DNA from: Sphingomonas sp. UBA978
GTDB taxonomy: Bacteria; Pseudomonadota; Alphaproteobacteria; Sphingomonadales; Sphingomonadaceae
Direction of reading: 5' to 3'
Assembly (NCBI RefSeq): GCF_002292295.1
Contig: NZ_DBBS01000007.1
Location: 1-64,000 of the forward strand
DNA length: 64,000 nt
The position numbers were made by a program, and so were the translations under genes. Below the pieces are notes generated by a model, which was not told the origin of the DNA, searched no databases, and worked only from the letters and a program-made list of their open reading frames with translations. Shown one piece after another: positions 1 through 8,802 of the stretch (the first letter of the stretch is position 1; each line of letters opens with the position of its first letter).

Positions 1-121
1 GGTGGTGCACTTCTTTCGTGAGTCAGGGGGATCCATAGACGCTGGCGTTTCGGCCCTGTCGGCAAGGCCGGCGTGCGGGGATTCCCGCCCTCCACGGAAA
101 GGACGCGCGTCCCGTGTCGCG

Positions 122-1408
122 TCACCCCACCCAGTCCCGCCGCAACGGCCTGACCGCGAGCAGCATCAGCGCCGCGGCGACCAGATAGAAGCCGAGCGCA
201 TAGGTCGTCGCCCAGCGCAATGCGTCGACACCGTGCACCGCGGTCATCGCATCTGACAGCCGCCCCATGATGAGCGAGCCCAATCCCAGCCCGATCAGAT
301 TGTTGATGAACAGAAAGCTCGCCGATGCGGTGGCGCGCATCGGTGGCGGCACGAGATGCTGGACCGCGGTGGTCACCGGTCCCAGCCACAGGATGTTGAG
401 GCCGTGCGGGATCAGGAACAGAAACCACGACAGCGTCGGCGAGCCGCTGGTCAGGCCCGCTGCGAACAGCGGCACGGTTATCAGCCAGGCGATCGCGGGC
501 AGCTTCGCGTAGATGCCGCGATCCGTCGCCCCCAGCCGGTCGGCGAGCCAGCCGCCGCCGAACACGCCGATCGTCCCGCCGATCAGCAGCAGCGACCCGA
601 TATATTGCGACGCGGTCAGCAGCGAAAAGCCGAACGAGCGGATCAGCACCGACGGCACCCAGAAGGCGAGGCCATAGCCGCACAGCGAGCTGAACGACGC
701 GGCGAACGCCATCAGCCAGAAGCTCGGCTTGGCGGCGAGGATGCGGAACACCGCGCCCACCGACACCCGATCGCGGCTGACCGCGGCGGGATCGAACATC
801 CCGCGCGGCGGCTCCTTCACCACCATCCGGAAGAGTGGCGCGATCACCATGCCGGTGAGGCCGATCAGGATGAACGCCCAGCGCCAGTTGACCGCGCTTG
901 CCAGCATGCCGCCGAGCAGCGCCCCCGCCGCCAGCCCGACCGGGATGCCGAGCGAATAGATCGACAGCGCCCGCGCCCGCTGCGCCGGCGGGAAATAGTC
1001 GCTTATCATCGCATAGCTCGGCGCGACCCCGCCCGCCTCGCCGACGCCGACGCCGAGCCGGAAGGCGAAGAACTGCCAGAAGCCGGTGGCGAGGCCGCAC
1101 AGCGCGGTGAACGCGCTCCACACCGTCAGGCTGATCGTGATGACCCAGCTGCGGCTGGTCCGGTCCGCGACCAGCGCCAGCGGGATGGCGAGCGTCGAAT
1201 AGAGCAGCGCGAAGGCGATGCCGCCCAGCGCCCCCAATTGCGTGTCGGACAGCCGCAGCTCCGCCTTGATCGGCGCCACCAGGATGCCGAGGATCTGCCG
1301 GTCGAGGAAGTTGAAGGTGTAGACCAGCAGCAGCATCGCCAGCACCAGCGCCCGGTAACGGGGGCTGGCAGCGGCGGCGGGCGGGGTAATCGGCGATGGC
1401 CTCGTCAT
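122..1408 (-). CDS. MFS transporter, spinster-like branch
   Basis: Predicted inner-membrane secondary transporter of the major facilitator superfamily, 428 residues, with hydrophobic segments spread as expected for 12 helices. NFLDRQ (residues 33-38) closes helix 1, as in the spinster-like/hexuronate-type MFS branch, and RLGVGVGEAGG (117-127) is the conserved helix-4 motif. It begins 54 bases after the stop of the TonB-dependent receptor on the same strand, so the two are probably co-transcribed and move the same solute across the outer and then the inner membrane. The substrate cannot be read from the sequence. The ATG start is placed 20 residues before the first helix, which is normal for the family. 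Confidence 0.88.
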   Translation of the reverse strand: MTRPSPITPPAAAASPRYRALVLAMLLLVYTFNFLDRQILGILVAPIKAELRLSDTQLGALGGIAFALLYSTLAIPLALVADRTSRSWVITISLTVWSAFTALCGLATGFWQFFAFRLGVGVGEAGGVAPSYAMISDYFPPAQRARALSIYSLGIPVGLAAGALLGGMLASAVNWRWAFILIGLTGMVIAPLFRMVVKEPPRGMFDPAAVSRDRVSVGAVFRILAAKPSFWLMAFAASFSSLCGYGLAFWVPSVLIRSFGFSLLTASQYIGSLLLIGGTIGVFGGGWLADRLGATDRGIYAKLPAIAWLITVPLFAAGLTSGSPTLSWFLFLIPHGLNILWLGPVTTAVQHLVPPPMRATASASFLFINNLIGLGLGSLIMGRLSDAMTAVHGVDALRWATTYALGFYLVAAALMLLAVRPLRRDWVG

Positions 1409-1462
1409 GCGCGTCCCTTGCGGACAGGTCGGCCCCGGAACAAGCCCGGGGCGACGAGCGGA

Positions 1463-3856
1463 TCAGAACTTCGCCGCGATGCTCGCGAACACCTGCCGCG
1501 GATTGCCGTAAAAGGCGGTGGCGATGCCTTCCTTGCCGAGCGTCGGCGTATAGCCGCCCGCCGCATTGCGGATCGGCACGCCGGCGATCGTGCTGGCGAT
1601 ATATTGATAGCCCGACGTCTTGTACCGCTTGTCGGTCAGGTTGCGGCCGTAGACGCCCACCGAATAGCGCCGGTCCGCGCCGAAGGCATAAGTGATGCCG
1701 GCATCGAGCAGGGCATAGCGCGGCTGGTCGAGGAACGGGCTCGCCGTCTCGAACTGGTGCGTCAGGCTGCGATAGGACAGGGTCGAGTTGGCGGTCAGCA
1801 GTCCGCTCGCCACCGGCAGGTTGCCGGTCAGCGTGCCCGACGCGGTCCAGTGCGGCGTGTTCTGGAAGACGCGGACGTCGGCGACGTCGGTGCCGGTCGG
1901 GCCGATGAAGCGGCGATAGCGCGCGTCGATATAGCCGAGCGTCCCGGCGAGCGCGACCGACGAGCCGGCGCCGGCGAAATCGCGGGCGAGGATCGCAGTG
2001 CTTTCCAGCTCGACGCCCTTGATCCGCGCCTTGGCGGCGTTGGTGGTGATCCCGCAGAAGCTCTGCACGCCGTTCTGCAGGCAACCGACCGACCCCGGCA
2101 CCTGCACGTCCTTGTAATCGGCGTAGAAGCCGGCGAGCGCCCAGGTCAGCCGGCGATCGAATGCCGACCCCTTGTAGCCCGCTTCATAGCTGGTGACCGT
2201 CTCGGGATCGAACGACAGGTAATTGTAAATGTCCTGATACGTCCGCCCCGCCGCCGGGTTGCCGATCGGTGCGACGCTGCCCGACCCGCGCGGATCGAAG
2301 CCGCCGCCCTTGAACCCTTCGGAATAGGAGAGATAGAGCAGGTGATCCGCCGTCGGCTTGAAGCTGACCGAGGCGCGCGGGGTGAAGCGCTTGTAGTTCG
2401 CCTTGCCGCGGAAATCCGTCGCCGGGGCGCCGACCGGGATCGGGGTGCCGCCGAACTCCGGCGTCAGGCCGAGATAGCTCGCCTTGAACACGTAGGATTT
2501 GCGCTCGTCCCACGTATAGCGCCCGCCCAGCGACAGGCTGAACTGCCGTGTGAAGTCGAAGGTGAAATCGCCATAGACCGACGACGTCTCGGTCCGCACG
2601 TCGCCGGCGGTATAGGCGTTGAACCCCGGCAGCGTCGTCGACAGCAGGACGCCGAAGCCGGTCGAGGCCTTGGCGCCGAGATAATAATAACCGAGCAGGC
2701 CGTTGAGCCGGTCGGAGGCGTAGAGCAGCTGGAATTCCTGGCTGGTCTGTTCGTTGCGATAGATCGCCGGCACGTCGACGTCGACCGCGGGCAGGGCATC
2801 GAAGTCGATCGGGGTGAAGCTGTCGTCCTTGCGCCATGCGCTGATGCTGCGCAGCGTCAGGCTGTCGGTCAGCTGCGCGTTGGCGGTCAACGACAGGCCG
2901 CCGCCCTTGATGTCCTGCCGCGGGAAATTGAGGCCGGCGCGGGTGTCGAACACGTCGGCGAGCACCGGTGCGCCCGAGGCGAGGCCGGGGATCAGGCGAT
3001 GGCCGTTGCGCGGGTTGCTCCTGTCGTGGGTATAGTCGCCGGTCAGCCGCACGAACAGCCGCGTGTCCGGGCTTTCGAACTCGATCGTGCCGCGCCCGGC
3101 CCAGATGTCCTTGTTGTAATTGTCGATGTTGAGGTTGGTGTTGCGACCGAAGCCGCCGCGGCTCAACCGCGCGCCGGCGACGCCGACCTTGAGCAGGTCG
3201 CCGATCGGCGCCGACAGCGCGACGATGCCGTCGGCCTGGTCGTAGGAGCCGTAATTGGCCTTGATCCGCACTTCGGGCGTATCGGGCAGGCGTTTGGTGA
3301 CGTATTTCACCGCGCCGCCGATCGTGTTGCGTCCGTAAAGTGTGCCCTGCGGCCCACGCAGCACCTCGATCCGGTCGACGTCGTAGATGTCGAGCACCGC
3401 CGCCTGCGGCCGGTTGAGATAGACGTCGTCGAGATAGATGCCGATGCCCGCCTCGAACCCCGGCACCGGATCCTGCTGGCCGACGCCGCGGATGAAGGCG
3501 GCGAGCGTCGAGTTGCTGCCGCGCGCGGTCTTGAGCGTGGTGTTGGGGCTGACGTTCTGGAGGTCGGTCAGGTCGATCGCCCCCGACTTTTCGAGCCGGT
3601 CGGCGCTGAAGGCGGTCACCGCGATCGGCACGCTGAGCAAGGATTCGGTGCGGCGGCGTGCGGTGACGAGGATGTCGCCGGTGTCCGCCTGCGGCGCGTC
3701 GCTGGTGTCGGGTGTCGTCTCGGCCGCGGCGGAGCCGGTCTGGCCGGTAGCGTCAGCGGCGGTGTCGGCGGGCGCGGTCTGCGCACTGGCCGGGCCGGCA
3801 AGCAATGCCGCGGCGGCGGCGCCGAGCATCAGGAACCTGGACGTACGCGCCTTCAT
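1463..3856 (-). CDS. TonB-dependent outer-membrane receptor
   Basis: Outer-membrane gated beta-barrel that takes up a ligand using TonB energy; 797 residues. Residues 1-26 form a clear signal peptide (hydrophobic core, ASAQ cleavage). DILVTARRR (61-69) resembles the TonB-box region, followed by a plug domain to about residue 170 and a long barrel ending in a C-terminal Phe (residues AAKF). The chosen ATG has a strong GGAGG-type ribosome site just upstream; an in-frame extension of 30 codons is possible but would bury the signal peptide. It belongs to the FecA/CirA-like group that is expanded in sphingomonads. The neighbouring MFS and divergent TetR genes suggest a regulated uptake locus for an unknown organic substrate. 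Confidence 0.93.
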   Translation of the reverse strand: MKARTSRFLMLGAAAAALLAGPASAQTAPADTAADATGQTGSAAAETTPDTSDAPQADTGDILVTARRRTESLLSVPIAVTAFSADRLEKSGAIDLTDLQNVSPNTTLKTARGSNSTLAAFIRGVGQQDPVPGFEAGIGIYLDDVYLNRPQAAVLDIYDVDRIEVLRGPQGTLYGRNTIGGAVKYVTKRLPDTPEVRIKANYGSYDQADGIVALSAPIGDLLKVGVAGARLSRGGFGRNTNLNIDNYNKDIWAGRGTIEFESPDTRLFVRLTGDYTHDRSNPRNGHRLIPGLASGAPVLADVFDTRAGLNFPRQDIKGGGLSLTANAQLTDSLTLRSISAWRKDDSFTPIDFDALPAVDVDVPAIYRNEQTSQEFQLLYASDRLNGLLGYYYLGAKASTGFGVLLSTTLPGFNAYTAGDVRTETSSVYGDFTFDFTRQFSLSLGGRYTWDERKSYVFKASYLGLTPEFGGTPIPVGAPATDFRGKANYKRFTPRASVSFKPTADHLLYLSYSEGFKGGGFDPRGSGSVAPIGNPAAGRTYQDIYNYLSFDPETVTSYEAGYKGSAFDRRLTWALAGFYADYKDVQVPGSVGCLQNGVQSFCGITTNAAKARIKGVELESTAILARDFAGAGSSVALAGTLGYIDARYRRFIGPTGTDVADVRVFQNTPHWTASGTLTGNLPVASGLLTANSTLSYRSLTHQFETASPFLDQPRYALLDAGITYAFGADRRYSVGVYGRNLTDKRYKTSGYQYIASTIAGVPIRNAAGGYTPTLGKEGIATAFYGNPRQVFASIAAKF

Positions 3857-3917
3857 GATAATCCCCTCCTCCATGGCGCCGCGTCCGGTAGTCCCGGGTT
3901 GTACGCCTGTGACGAAG

Positions 3918-3946
3918 CCTATACTGAAACCTGAACCAGGATTCAA
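3918..3946 (-). promoter_or_regulatory. Receptor promoter with palindromic operator in the spacer
   Basis: Reading leftward, TTGAAT (3946-3941) and TATAGG (3923-3918) are separated by exactly 17 bases, a good sigma-70 promoter for the TonB receptor. The spacer and the -35 box carry the inverted repeat TGAAnCCTGnnnCAGGnTTCA (3925-3945), 8 matching pairs per arm. A repressor bound there would block RNA polymerase directly. The divergent tetR gene starts 10 bases beyond the palindrome, so autoregulation is likely. Binding by that TetR is inferred from position and symmetry. Confidence 0.6.
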
Positions 3947-3954
3947 CTTGGGAT

Positions 3955-4617
3955 ATGTCGGGGGAGGCGATGGTCGTGACTGGTGCTGGCGGGGAGCTAT
4001 CCGGGGGCGGTAGCGGCGGAGGCGCGGACAAGACGCCGCGCACCGCGCGCGGACGGCGGACGCTGCGCGCGCTGCTGGATGCGGCGGCGCTGGAATTCGG
4101 CGAGCGCGGGTTCCACGAGGCGTCGATCAGCGCGATCACCCGGCGGGCGGGCGTGGCGCTGGGCAGTTTCTACACCTATTTCGATTCGAAGGACGCGGTG
4201 TTCCGTGCGCTGGTCACCGACCTGTCGGCGCAGGTCCGCGACCATGTCGCCCCCGCGGTGCGGGCGGCCGGGGACGGCATCGCCGCGGAGCGGGCGGGAC
4301 TGGCGTCGTTCATCGGCTTCGTGCGCGAGCATAAGGAAATCTACCGGATCATCGACGAGGCGGAGTTCGTCGATGCCGACAGTTTCCGGCTGCATTATGC
4401 GACCACCGCCGAGCGGATCGAGCAGCGACTGAAGGCGGCGGCGACGCGTGGCGAGGTGCGCGACGACGTGTCCGACGTCCACGCCTGGGCAGTGATGGGG
4501 ATGAACGTGTTCCTGGGGCTGCGCTTCGGCGTGTGGAGCGACGAGCGCGGGATCGAGGACGTCGCCGATCAGGCGGCGCGGTTGCTGCGCGAGGGGCTGG
4601 CGCCGGGGCGGGGCTGA
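3955..4617 (+). CDS. TetR/AcrR family transcriptional regulator
   Basis: DNA-binding repressor-type regulator of 220 residues. After a glycine-rich, probably unstructured N-terminus (1-27), the TetR helix-turn-helix lies at about residues 38-82, ending with the typical GSFYTYFDSKDAVF segment. The C-terminal part is the ligand/dimer domain and is not informative about the ligand. It is divergent from the TonB receptor and MFS genes and the shared 98-base gap holds a palindrome, so it most likely controls that uptake locus and itself. An alternative ATG at 3970 lies close behind a GGGGAGG sequence and would remove five residues. Confidence 0.85.
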   Translation: MSGEAMVVTGAGGELSGGGSGGGADKTPRTARGRRTLRALLDAAALEFGERGFHEASISAITRRAGVALGSFYTYFDSKDAVFRALVTDLSAQVRDHVAPAVRAAGDGIAAERAGLASFIGFVREHKEIYRIIDEAEFVDADSFRLHYATTAERIEQRLKAAATRGEVRDDVSDVHAWAVMGMNVFLGLRFGVWSDERGIEDVADQAARLLREGLAPGRG

Positions 4618-4854
4618 AGGGGCGGTCGTCGCCTTCGACCGTGCGGGCTTTCTTCCGTTGCAGGGGCGGGAGAGACGTCAGTGTCAGCCGTGACGCAGGC
4701 GCCCATGGACGCGCATTGGGGGGGGAACGTGCGTGCGCGAAGCGGGGGGCAGGTGCGGTAGCGGCATCGCGCATGCGTGAGGGCGGCAAGCGCGCCTCCG
4801 CGCTCTTCTCGTCGTCCACACGGTGTAAACGGCGCTGGGTTGCGCCCGAGGAGA

Positions 4855-5202
4855 TCAGGCTGCCTGTTCGTCCTGCCGCAACGCTAGCGCCAGCGCGTCG
4901 CGGATCGCCTGGAGTGCGGGCAGCGGCGAGGGGGTGGCGGCCGGCGGCCGGTCCCGCTCGGCGAGCAGTTGCTGGACGCCGCGGATCGTATAGCCGTCGC
5001 GGTTGAGCAAATCGTCGATGCGGCGGACGAGGGCGACGTCTTCGGGGCGGTAATAGCGGCGGTTGCCGGCCCGGGTCACCGGGCGCAATTGGGGAAAGCG
5101 CGTTTCCCAATAGCGCAATATATGCTGGGGGAGGCCGGTTTCGTCCGAAACCTCCCCGATCGTTCTGAACGCTCCGCTCGCCTTGGGCGTGCCGGAGGGC
5201 AT
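4855..5202 (-). CDS. MerR family transcriptional regulator
   Basis: Small one-domain MerR-type regulator, 115 residues. The winged helix-turn-helix covers about residues 12-80: FRTIGEVSDETGLPQHILRY followed by the wing with RAGNRRYYRPEDV. There is no effector-binding cysteine pair or long C-terminal domain, only a short Pro/Ala-rich tail. Five bases separate its start from the ihfA stop, so it is the last gene of the leftward rpmF-plsX-fabH-ihfA transcript. This ihfA-merR pairing is common in alphaproteobacteria; the target genes are not known. Confidence 0.85.
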   Translation of the reverse strand: MPSGTPKASGAFRTIGEVSDETGLPQHILRYWETRFPQLRPVTRAGNRRYYRPEDVALVRRIDDLLNRDGYTIRGVQQLLAERDRPPAATPSPLPALQAIRDALALALRQDEQAA

Positions 5203-5207
5203 GGAGG

Positions 5208-5507
5208 TCAGCTCGAGGTGACGATGCGTTCGCGCATCATCTGGCTGGCGCGGAAGGTCAGCACGCGCCGCGGTGCGATCGGCACTTCCACCCCCGTCTT
5301 CGGATTGCGGCCGATCCGTTCGCCCTTGTCGCGCAGGACGAAGGTGCCGAAGCCGGAAATCTTGACGTTTTCACCCCGCGACAGGGCCTCGCACATCTCG
5401 GTCAGGATCTGCTCGACGAGCTTCGCCGAGTCAGTTCGGGATAAGCCGATCTGACGATGCAGGGCTTCCGAAAGGTCGGCCCGCGTCAAAGTGCCCGCGG
5501 TAGTCAT
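5208..5507 (-). CDS. ihfA: Integration host factor subunit alpha
   Basis: DNA-bending nucleoid protein of the HU/IHF family, 99 residues, the usual length for IHF-alpha. LTRADLSEAL near the N-terminus and the DNA-inserting beta-arm signature GRNPKTG (with the conserved proline) are present. It heterodimerises with IHF-beta in nucleoid organisation, recombination and sigma-54 promoter activation; rpoN is also in this window. The ATG at 5507 is preferred over an in-frame GTG two codons upstream because it gives the family length. It follows fabH on the same strand after about 120 bases. Confidence 0.93.
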   Translation of the reverse strand: MTTAGTLTRADLSEALHRQIGLSRTDSAKLVEQILTEMCEALSRGENVKISGFGTFVLRDKGERIGRNPKTGVEVPIAPRRVLTFRASQMMRERIVTSS

Positions 5508-5630
5508 CAACACGCTTGCCCCACTCCATCCATAAGAATGTCCCTGACGCAGGTTACACCAGAGCAGACATGTCCGAAAGTGACTTTCTTTCGCCGATAT
5601 GGAACAATATGCGCGCGGGCAGCAGGCGAG

Positions 5631-6599
5631 TCAAAAACGGACGACTGCGGCGCCCCAGGTGAAGCCGCCGCCCATCGCCTCGAGCACGACGATCTGGCCC
5701 GGCACGATGCGGCCGTCGCGGACCGCGGTGTCGAGCGCCAGCGGCACCGATGCGGCCGAGGTGTTGGCGTGCCGGTCGACGGTGACGACGACCTTGTCCG
5801 CGGGCAGGCCGAGCTTGCGGCTGGTCGCATCGAGGATGCGGGCATTGGCCTGATGCGGCACGACCCAGTCGACGTCGTCCGGGGTCAGCCCGGCGATGAC
5901 CAGCGTTTCCTGCATCACCGCGGCGAGATTGACGACGGCGTGGCGGAACACCTCGCGCCCCTTCATCCGCAACTTGCCGACCGTACCGGTCGTCGAGGGG
6001 CCGCCATCGACGTAGAGCAGGTCGTTGTGGCGGCCGTCGGCGTGAAGTTTCGTCGCGAGGATGCCGCGCCCGGTGTCCGCGTCGCTCTCCTGCCCTTCGA
6101 GCACGATCGCGCCGGCGCCGTCGCCGAACAGCACAGCGGTGGTGCGATCCTCCCAGTCGAGGATGCGGCTGAACGTCTCGGCGCCGATCACCAGCGCGCG
6201 GCGGTGGATGCCGGTGCGCAGCATCGCATCGGCGACCTGCACCGCATAGAGAAAGCCCGAACAGACCGCGGCGACGTCGAAGGCGACGCAATCGTCGATG
6301 CCGAGCATCGCCTGAACCTTGGTCGCGGTCGCCGGGAAGGTCTGGTCGGGGGTGGCGGTGGCCAGCACGATCAGATCGATGTCCTGCGCGACGAGGCCCG
6401 AGGACAGCAGCGCACCGCGGCAGGCGTCGGCGGCGAGCGTCGCGGTCGTCTCGTGCGGCTGGGCGATGTGGCGGAAGCGGATGCCGGTGCGCTCGACGAT
6501 CCATTCGTCGCTGGTGTCGAGCCGCTCGGCGAGATCGGCGTTCGAGACGCGGGTTTCCGGCAGTGCCGATCCGGTGCCGAGGACGACCGAGCGGATCAT
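5631..6599 (-). CDS. fabH: 3-oxoacyl-ACP synthase III
   Basis: Beta-ketoacyl-ACP synthase III, which starts type II fatty-acid synthesis by condensing acetyl-CoA with malonyl-ACP in the cytoplasm. 322 residues, normal for FabH. The catalytic triad is visible: Cys113 in AAVCSGFLYA, His249 in VVPHQANARI and Asn279 in RHANTSAASV. Its ATG overlaps the plsX stop by four bases, so translation is probably coupled, and it lies in the rpmF-plsX-fabH-ihfA operon that links membrane lipid synthesis with growth. Confidence 0.97.
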   Translation of the reverse strand: MIRSVVLGTGSALPETRVSNADLAERLDTSDEWIVERTGIRFRHIAQPHETTATLAADACRGALLSSGLVAQDIDLIVLATATPDQTFPATATKVQAMLGIDDCVAFDVAAVCSGFLYAVQVADAMLRTGIHRRALVIGAETFSRILDWEDRTTAVLFGDGAGAIVLEGQESDADTGRGILATKLHADGRHNDLLYVDGGPSTTGTVGKLRMKGREVFRHAVVNLAAVMQETLVIAGLTPDDVDWVVPHQANARILDATSRKLGLPADKVVVTVDRHANTSAASVPLALDTAVRDGRIVPGQIVVLEAMGGGFTWGAAVVRF

Positions 6600-7627
6600 G
6601 CGGCTTTCTTCTCGAAATTGCCGAGGTCGTCGGCGATGCGGCGGGTGAGGTCGGCGCGCACCATCTTGGCGGCGTTGCCGATCGCGGTGGCGACGCCGCG
6701 TTCGTTGGCACTGCCGTGACTCTTCACGACGATGCCGTTCAGGCCGAGGAAGACCGCGCCATTGTGGTTGTTGGGGTCGAGGTGATCGCGCAGCAATTCG
6801 GTCGCGGGGCGCGAGATCAGGAAGCCGACCTTCGAACGGACGGAGGAGCTGAAGGCGCGCTTCAGGAGGTCGGCGACGAAGCGTGCGGTGCCCTCGGCGG
6901 TCTTCAGCGCGATATTGCCGGCAAAGCCGTCGCAGACGATCACGTCATGGTTGCCGCGGGCGAGCTGGTTGCCCTCGACGAAGCCGGTGAAGGTCAGCGG
7001 CAGATGCGTCTGCCCCTTGAGCACCGCGGCGGCATCGCGGATCTCGTCCGTCCCCTTCTGGTCCTCGCTGCCGATGTTGAGCAGCGCGACGCGAGGCGAT
7101 TCGAGGTCCATGATCGTGCGGGCATAGGCCGCGCCCATCACCGCGAACTGGACGAGGTTGCGCGCATCGACCTCGGTATTCGCACCCAGATCGAGCATCA
7201 CGACGTCATTGTCGCCGAGCGTCGGCAGCGGCGCGGCGAGCGCGGGGCGATCGATGCCGGGGAGCGTGCGCAACGCGAGCTTCGCCATCGCCATCAGCGC
7301 GCCGGTGTTGCCCGACGACACGGCGGCACCGGCACGGCCCTGCTTCACCAGATCGATGGCGATGCCCATCGAGGTGGTCTTGGACCGGCGGATCGCCTGG
7401 CTCGGCTTGTCGCTCGACCCGACCGTTTCCGGCGCGTGGACGATTTCGCTGTGCTGGCTGAGGTTCGGGTGAGTCTTCAGCTCCGCCGCGACCTTGGCCT
7501 CGTCGCCCACCAGGAAGAAACGCATGCCTTCATAGCGCCGACGGGCCGCAGCCACGCCGGCGAGCATGACCGCCAGCCCCTCGTCGCCGCCCATCGCATC
7601 GACGGCGATCCAGGAGTTGTCGGGCAT
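6596..7627 (-). CDS. plsX: Phosphate acyltransferase PlsX
   Basis: Makes acyl-phosphate from acyl-ACP and phosphate, the first step of glycerophospholipid synthesis through the PlsX/PlsY route; peripheral on the membrane. 343 residues. The N-terminal IAVDAMGGDEGLAVMLAGV segment is the family hallmark, and the GNTGALMA and GFAGNIALKT stretches are also typical. It sits between rpmF (33 bases upstream) and fabH (four-base overlap), the classic bacterial arrangement. Confidence 0.97.
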   Translation of the reverse strand: MPDNSWIAVDAMGGDEGLAVMLAGVAAARRRYEGMRFFLVGDEAKVAAELKTHPNLSQHSEIVHAPETVGSSDKPSQAIRRSKTTSMGIAIDLVKQGRAGAAVSSGNTGALMAMAKLALRTLPGIDRPALAAPLPTLGDNDVVMLDLGANTEVDARNLVQFAVMGAAYARTIMDLESPRVALLNIGSEDQKGTDEIRDAAAVLKGQTHLPLTFTGFVEGNQLARGNHDVIVCDGFAGNIALKTAEGTARFVADLLKRAFSSSVRSKVGFLISRPATELLRDHLDPNNHNGAVFLGLNGIVVKSHGSANERGVATAIGNAAKMVRADLTRRIADDLGNFEKKAA

Positions 7628-7660
7628 GTTCAGCGCTTATCCGGATGGGAGGGGAGGGGG

Positions 7661-7840
7661 TTAGCCCTCGACCGAGACGATCTCGCGGCCGTTATAATGG
7701 CCGCAAGCGGTGCACAGGTTGTGCGGACGCTTGAGCTCGCCACAATTCGGGCACTCCTGGAACGACGCGACGGTCAGCGAGTCGTGACCGCGACGCATGC
7801 CGCGCTTGGAGGGGGAGGTCTTTCGCTTGGGGACGGCCAT
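7661..7840 (-). CDS. rpmF: 50S ribosomal protein L32
   Basis: Large-subunit ribosomal protein of 59 residues, read by hand from the minus strand. It begins MAVPKRKTSPSKRGMRRGHD, which is diagnostic for L32, and holds a zinc-ribbon with C30-P-N-C33 and C43-T-A-C46. It is the first gene of the leftward rpmF-plsX-fabH operon, 33 bases before plsX. The region upstream (7841-8062) has no gene and presumably holds the operon promoter; I could not single out the boxes. Confidence 0.96.
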   Translation of the reverse strand: MAVPKRKTSPSKRGMRRGHDSLTVASFQECPNCGELKRPHNLCTACGHYNGREIVSVEG

Positions 7841-8062
7841 TTCGGCACCTTGTTCTTAAAACGACATAAGGAATTCCGAGACGTCCGACGGAGCGTACGC
7901 GCAACCGACGGACACGCCGGCCGCTGCACGCCACCGACAACCGGACGCATCGCGAAGCGCGGGCCTATAGCGAATTTCGCGAACCGTGCAAGCTTTGCGC
8001 GCCCGAACCGCGGCGCCGATCGACATTCCCGCGCGTCGGCGTCGCCGGATGGCGACGCGGCG

Positions 8063-8728
8063 CTAGGCGGCCAGCGCCGCGTCGCTTACGAACATGTTGT
8101 GGCGGCGTTCGTGGGCGAAGGTGCTGGGATTGCCGTGGCCGGGGATGAAGGCGGTGTCGTCGCCGAGCGGCCACAGCTTGGTGACGATCGTTTCGATCAA
8201 TTGCTTGTGGTTGCCGCCGGGCATGTCGCTGCGTCCGACCGAACCCTGGAACAGCACGTCGCCGACCTGCGCGAACTTCGAGGGCGCGTGGTGGAAGATG
8301 ACGTGGCCGAGCGTGTGGCCGGGGGTTTCGTAGACGTCGAGGCTGAGGTTGCCGACGGTGACGGTGTCGCCCTCGACCAGCCAGCGGTCGGGTTCGAAGA
8401 CGACGCCGGTCATGCCGTAATTGCGGCCGTCGTCGTCGAGTCGGGCGAGCCAGAAGCGGTCCGCCTCATGCGGCCCCTCGATACCCACGCCCAGGTCGGT
8501 GGCGAGCGTCTTCGCCTCGCCGGCATGGTCGATATGGCCGTGGGTCAGCAGGATCTTCTCGACCGTGACGCCGGCCTGCGCCACCGCGGCCTTGATCCGG
8601 GGCAGGTCGCCGCCGGGATCGACGATCGCCGCCCGCATCGTCTCGGTACACCAGATCAGGGTGCAATTCTGCTGGAAGGGCGTCACCTGGACGATGGCAG
8701 CGCGCAAAGCTGGTTCGGTCATGGCCAT
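8063..8728 (-). CDS. MBL-fold hydrolase, glyoxalase II-like
   Basis: Cytoplasmic metallo-beta-lactamase fold hydrolase, 221 residues. The metal-binding motif THGHIDHAG is present, with further ligands in TPGHTLGH and PGHGNPST. The compact length without the C-terminal hydroxyacyl-glutathione domain places it with YcbL-like proteins, which can show glyoxalase II activity, rather than with true GloB. It diverges from the pabB-pabC gene with a 74-base gap. A second in-frame ATG two codons in is an equally possible start. Confidence 0.87.
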   Translation of the reverse strand: MAMTEPALRAAIVQVTPFQQNCTLIWCTETMRAAIVDPGGDLPRIKAAVAQAGVTVEKILLTHGHIDHAGEAKTLATDLGVGIEGPHEADRFWLARLDDDGRNYGMTGVVFEPDRWLVEGDTVTVGNLSLDVYETPGHTLGHVIFHHAPSKFAQVGDVLFQGSVGRSDMPGGNHKQLIETIVTKLWPLGDDTAFIPGHGNPSTFAHERRHNMFVSDAALAA

Positions 8729-8802
8729 GAAGATAGGCGGACGGGCGGAAGACGACAATCGCCGCTTGCACGTAGCGCATGGCCCCGTGCATTTGGCGGG
8801 CG

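Noticed and set aside
356..3934. Long open frame (about 1190 codons) on the plus strand, antisense to the MFS and TonB receptor genes
   Set aside because: It is Arg/Ala/Gly-rich low-complexity translation of the complementary strand of two well-recognised genes; a typical artefact of high GC content.
4618..4854. Small gene between the TetR and MerR genes
   Set aside because: Frames here have no ribosome site or family likeness; it is treated as the convergent 3' region of two genes.
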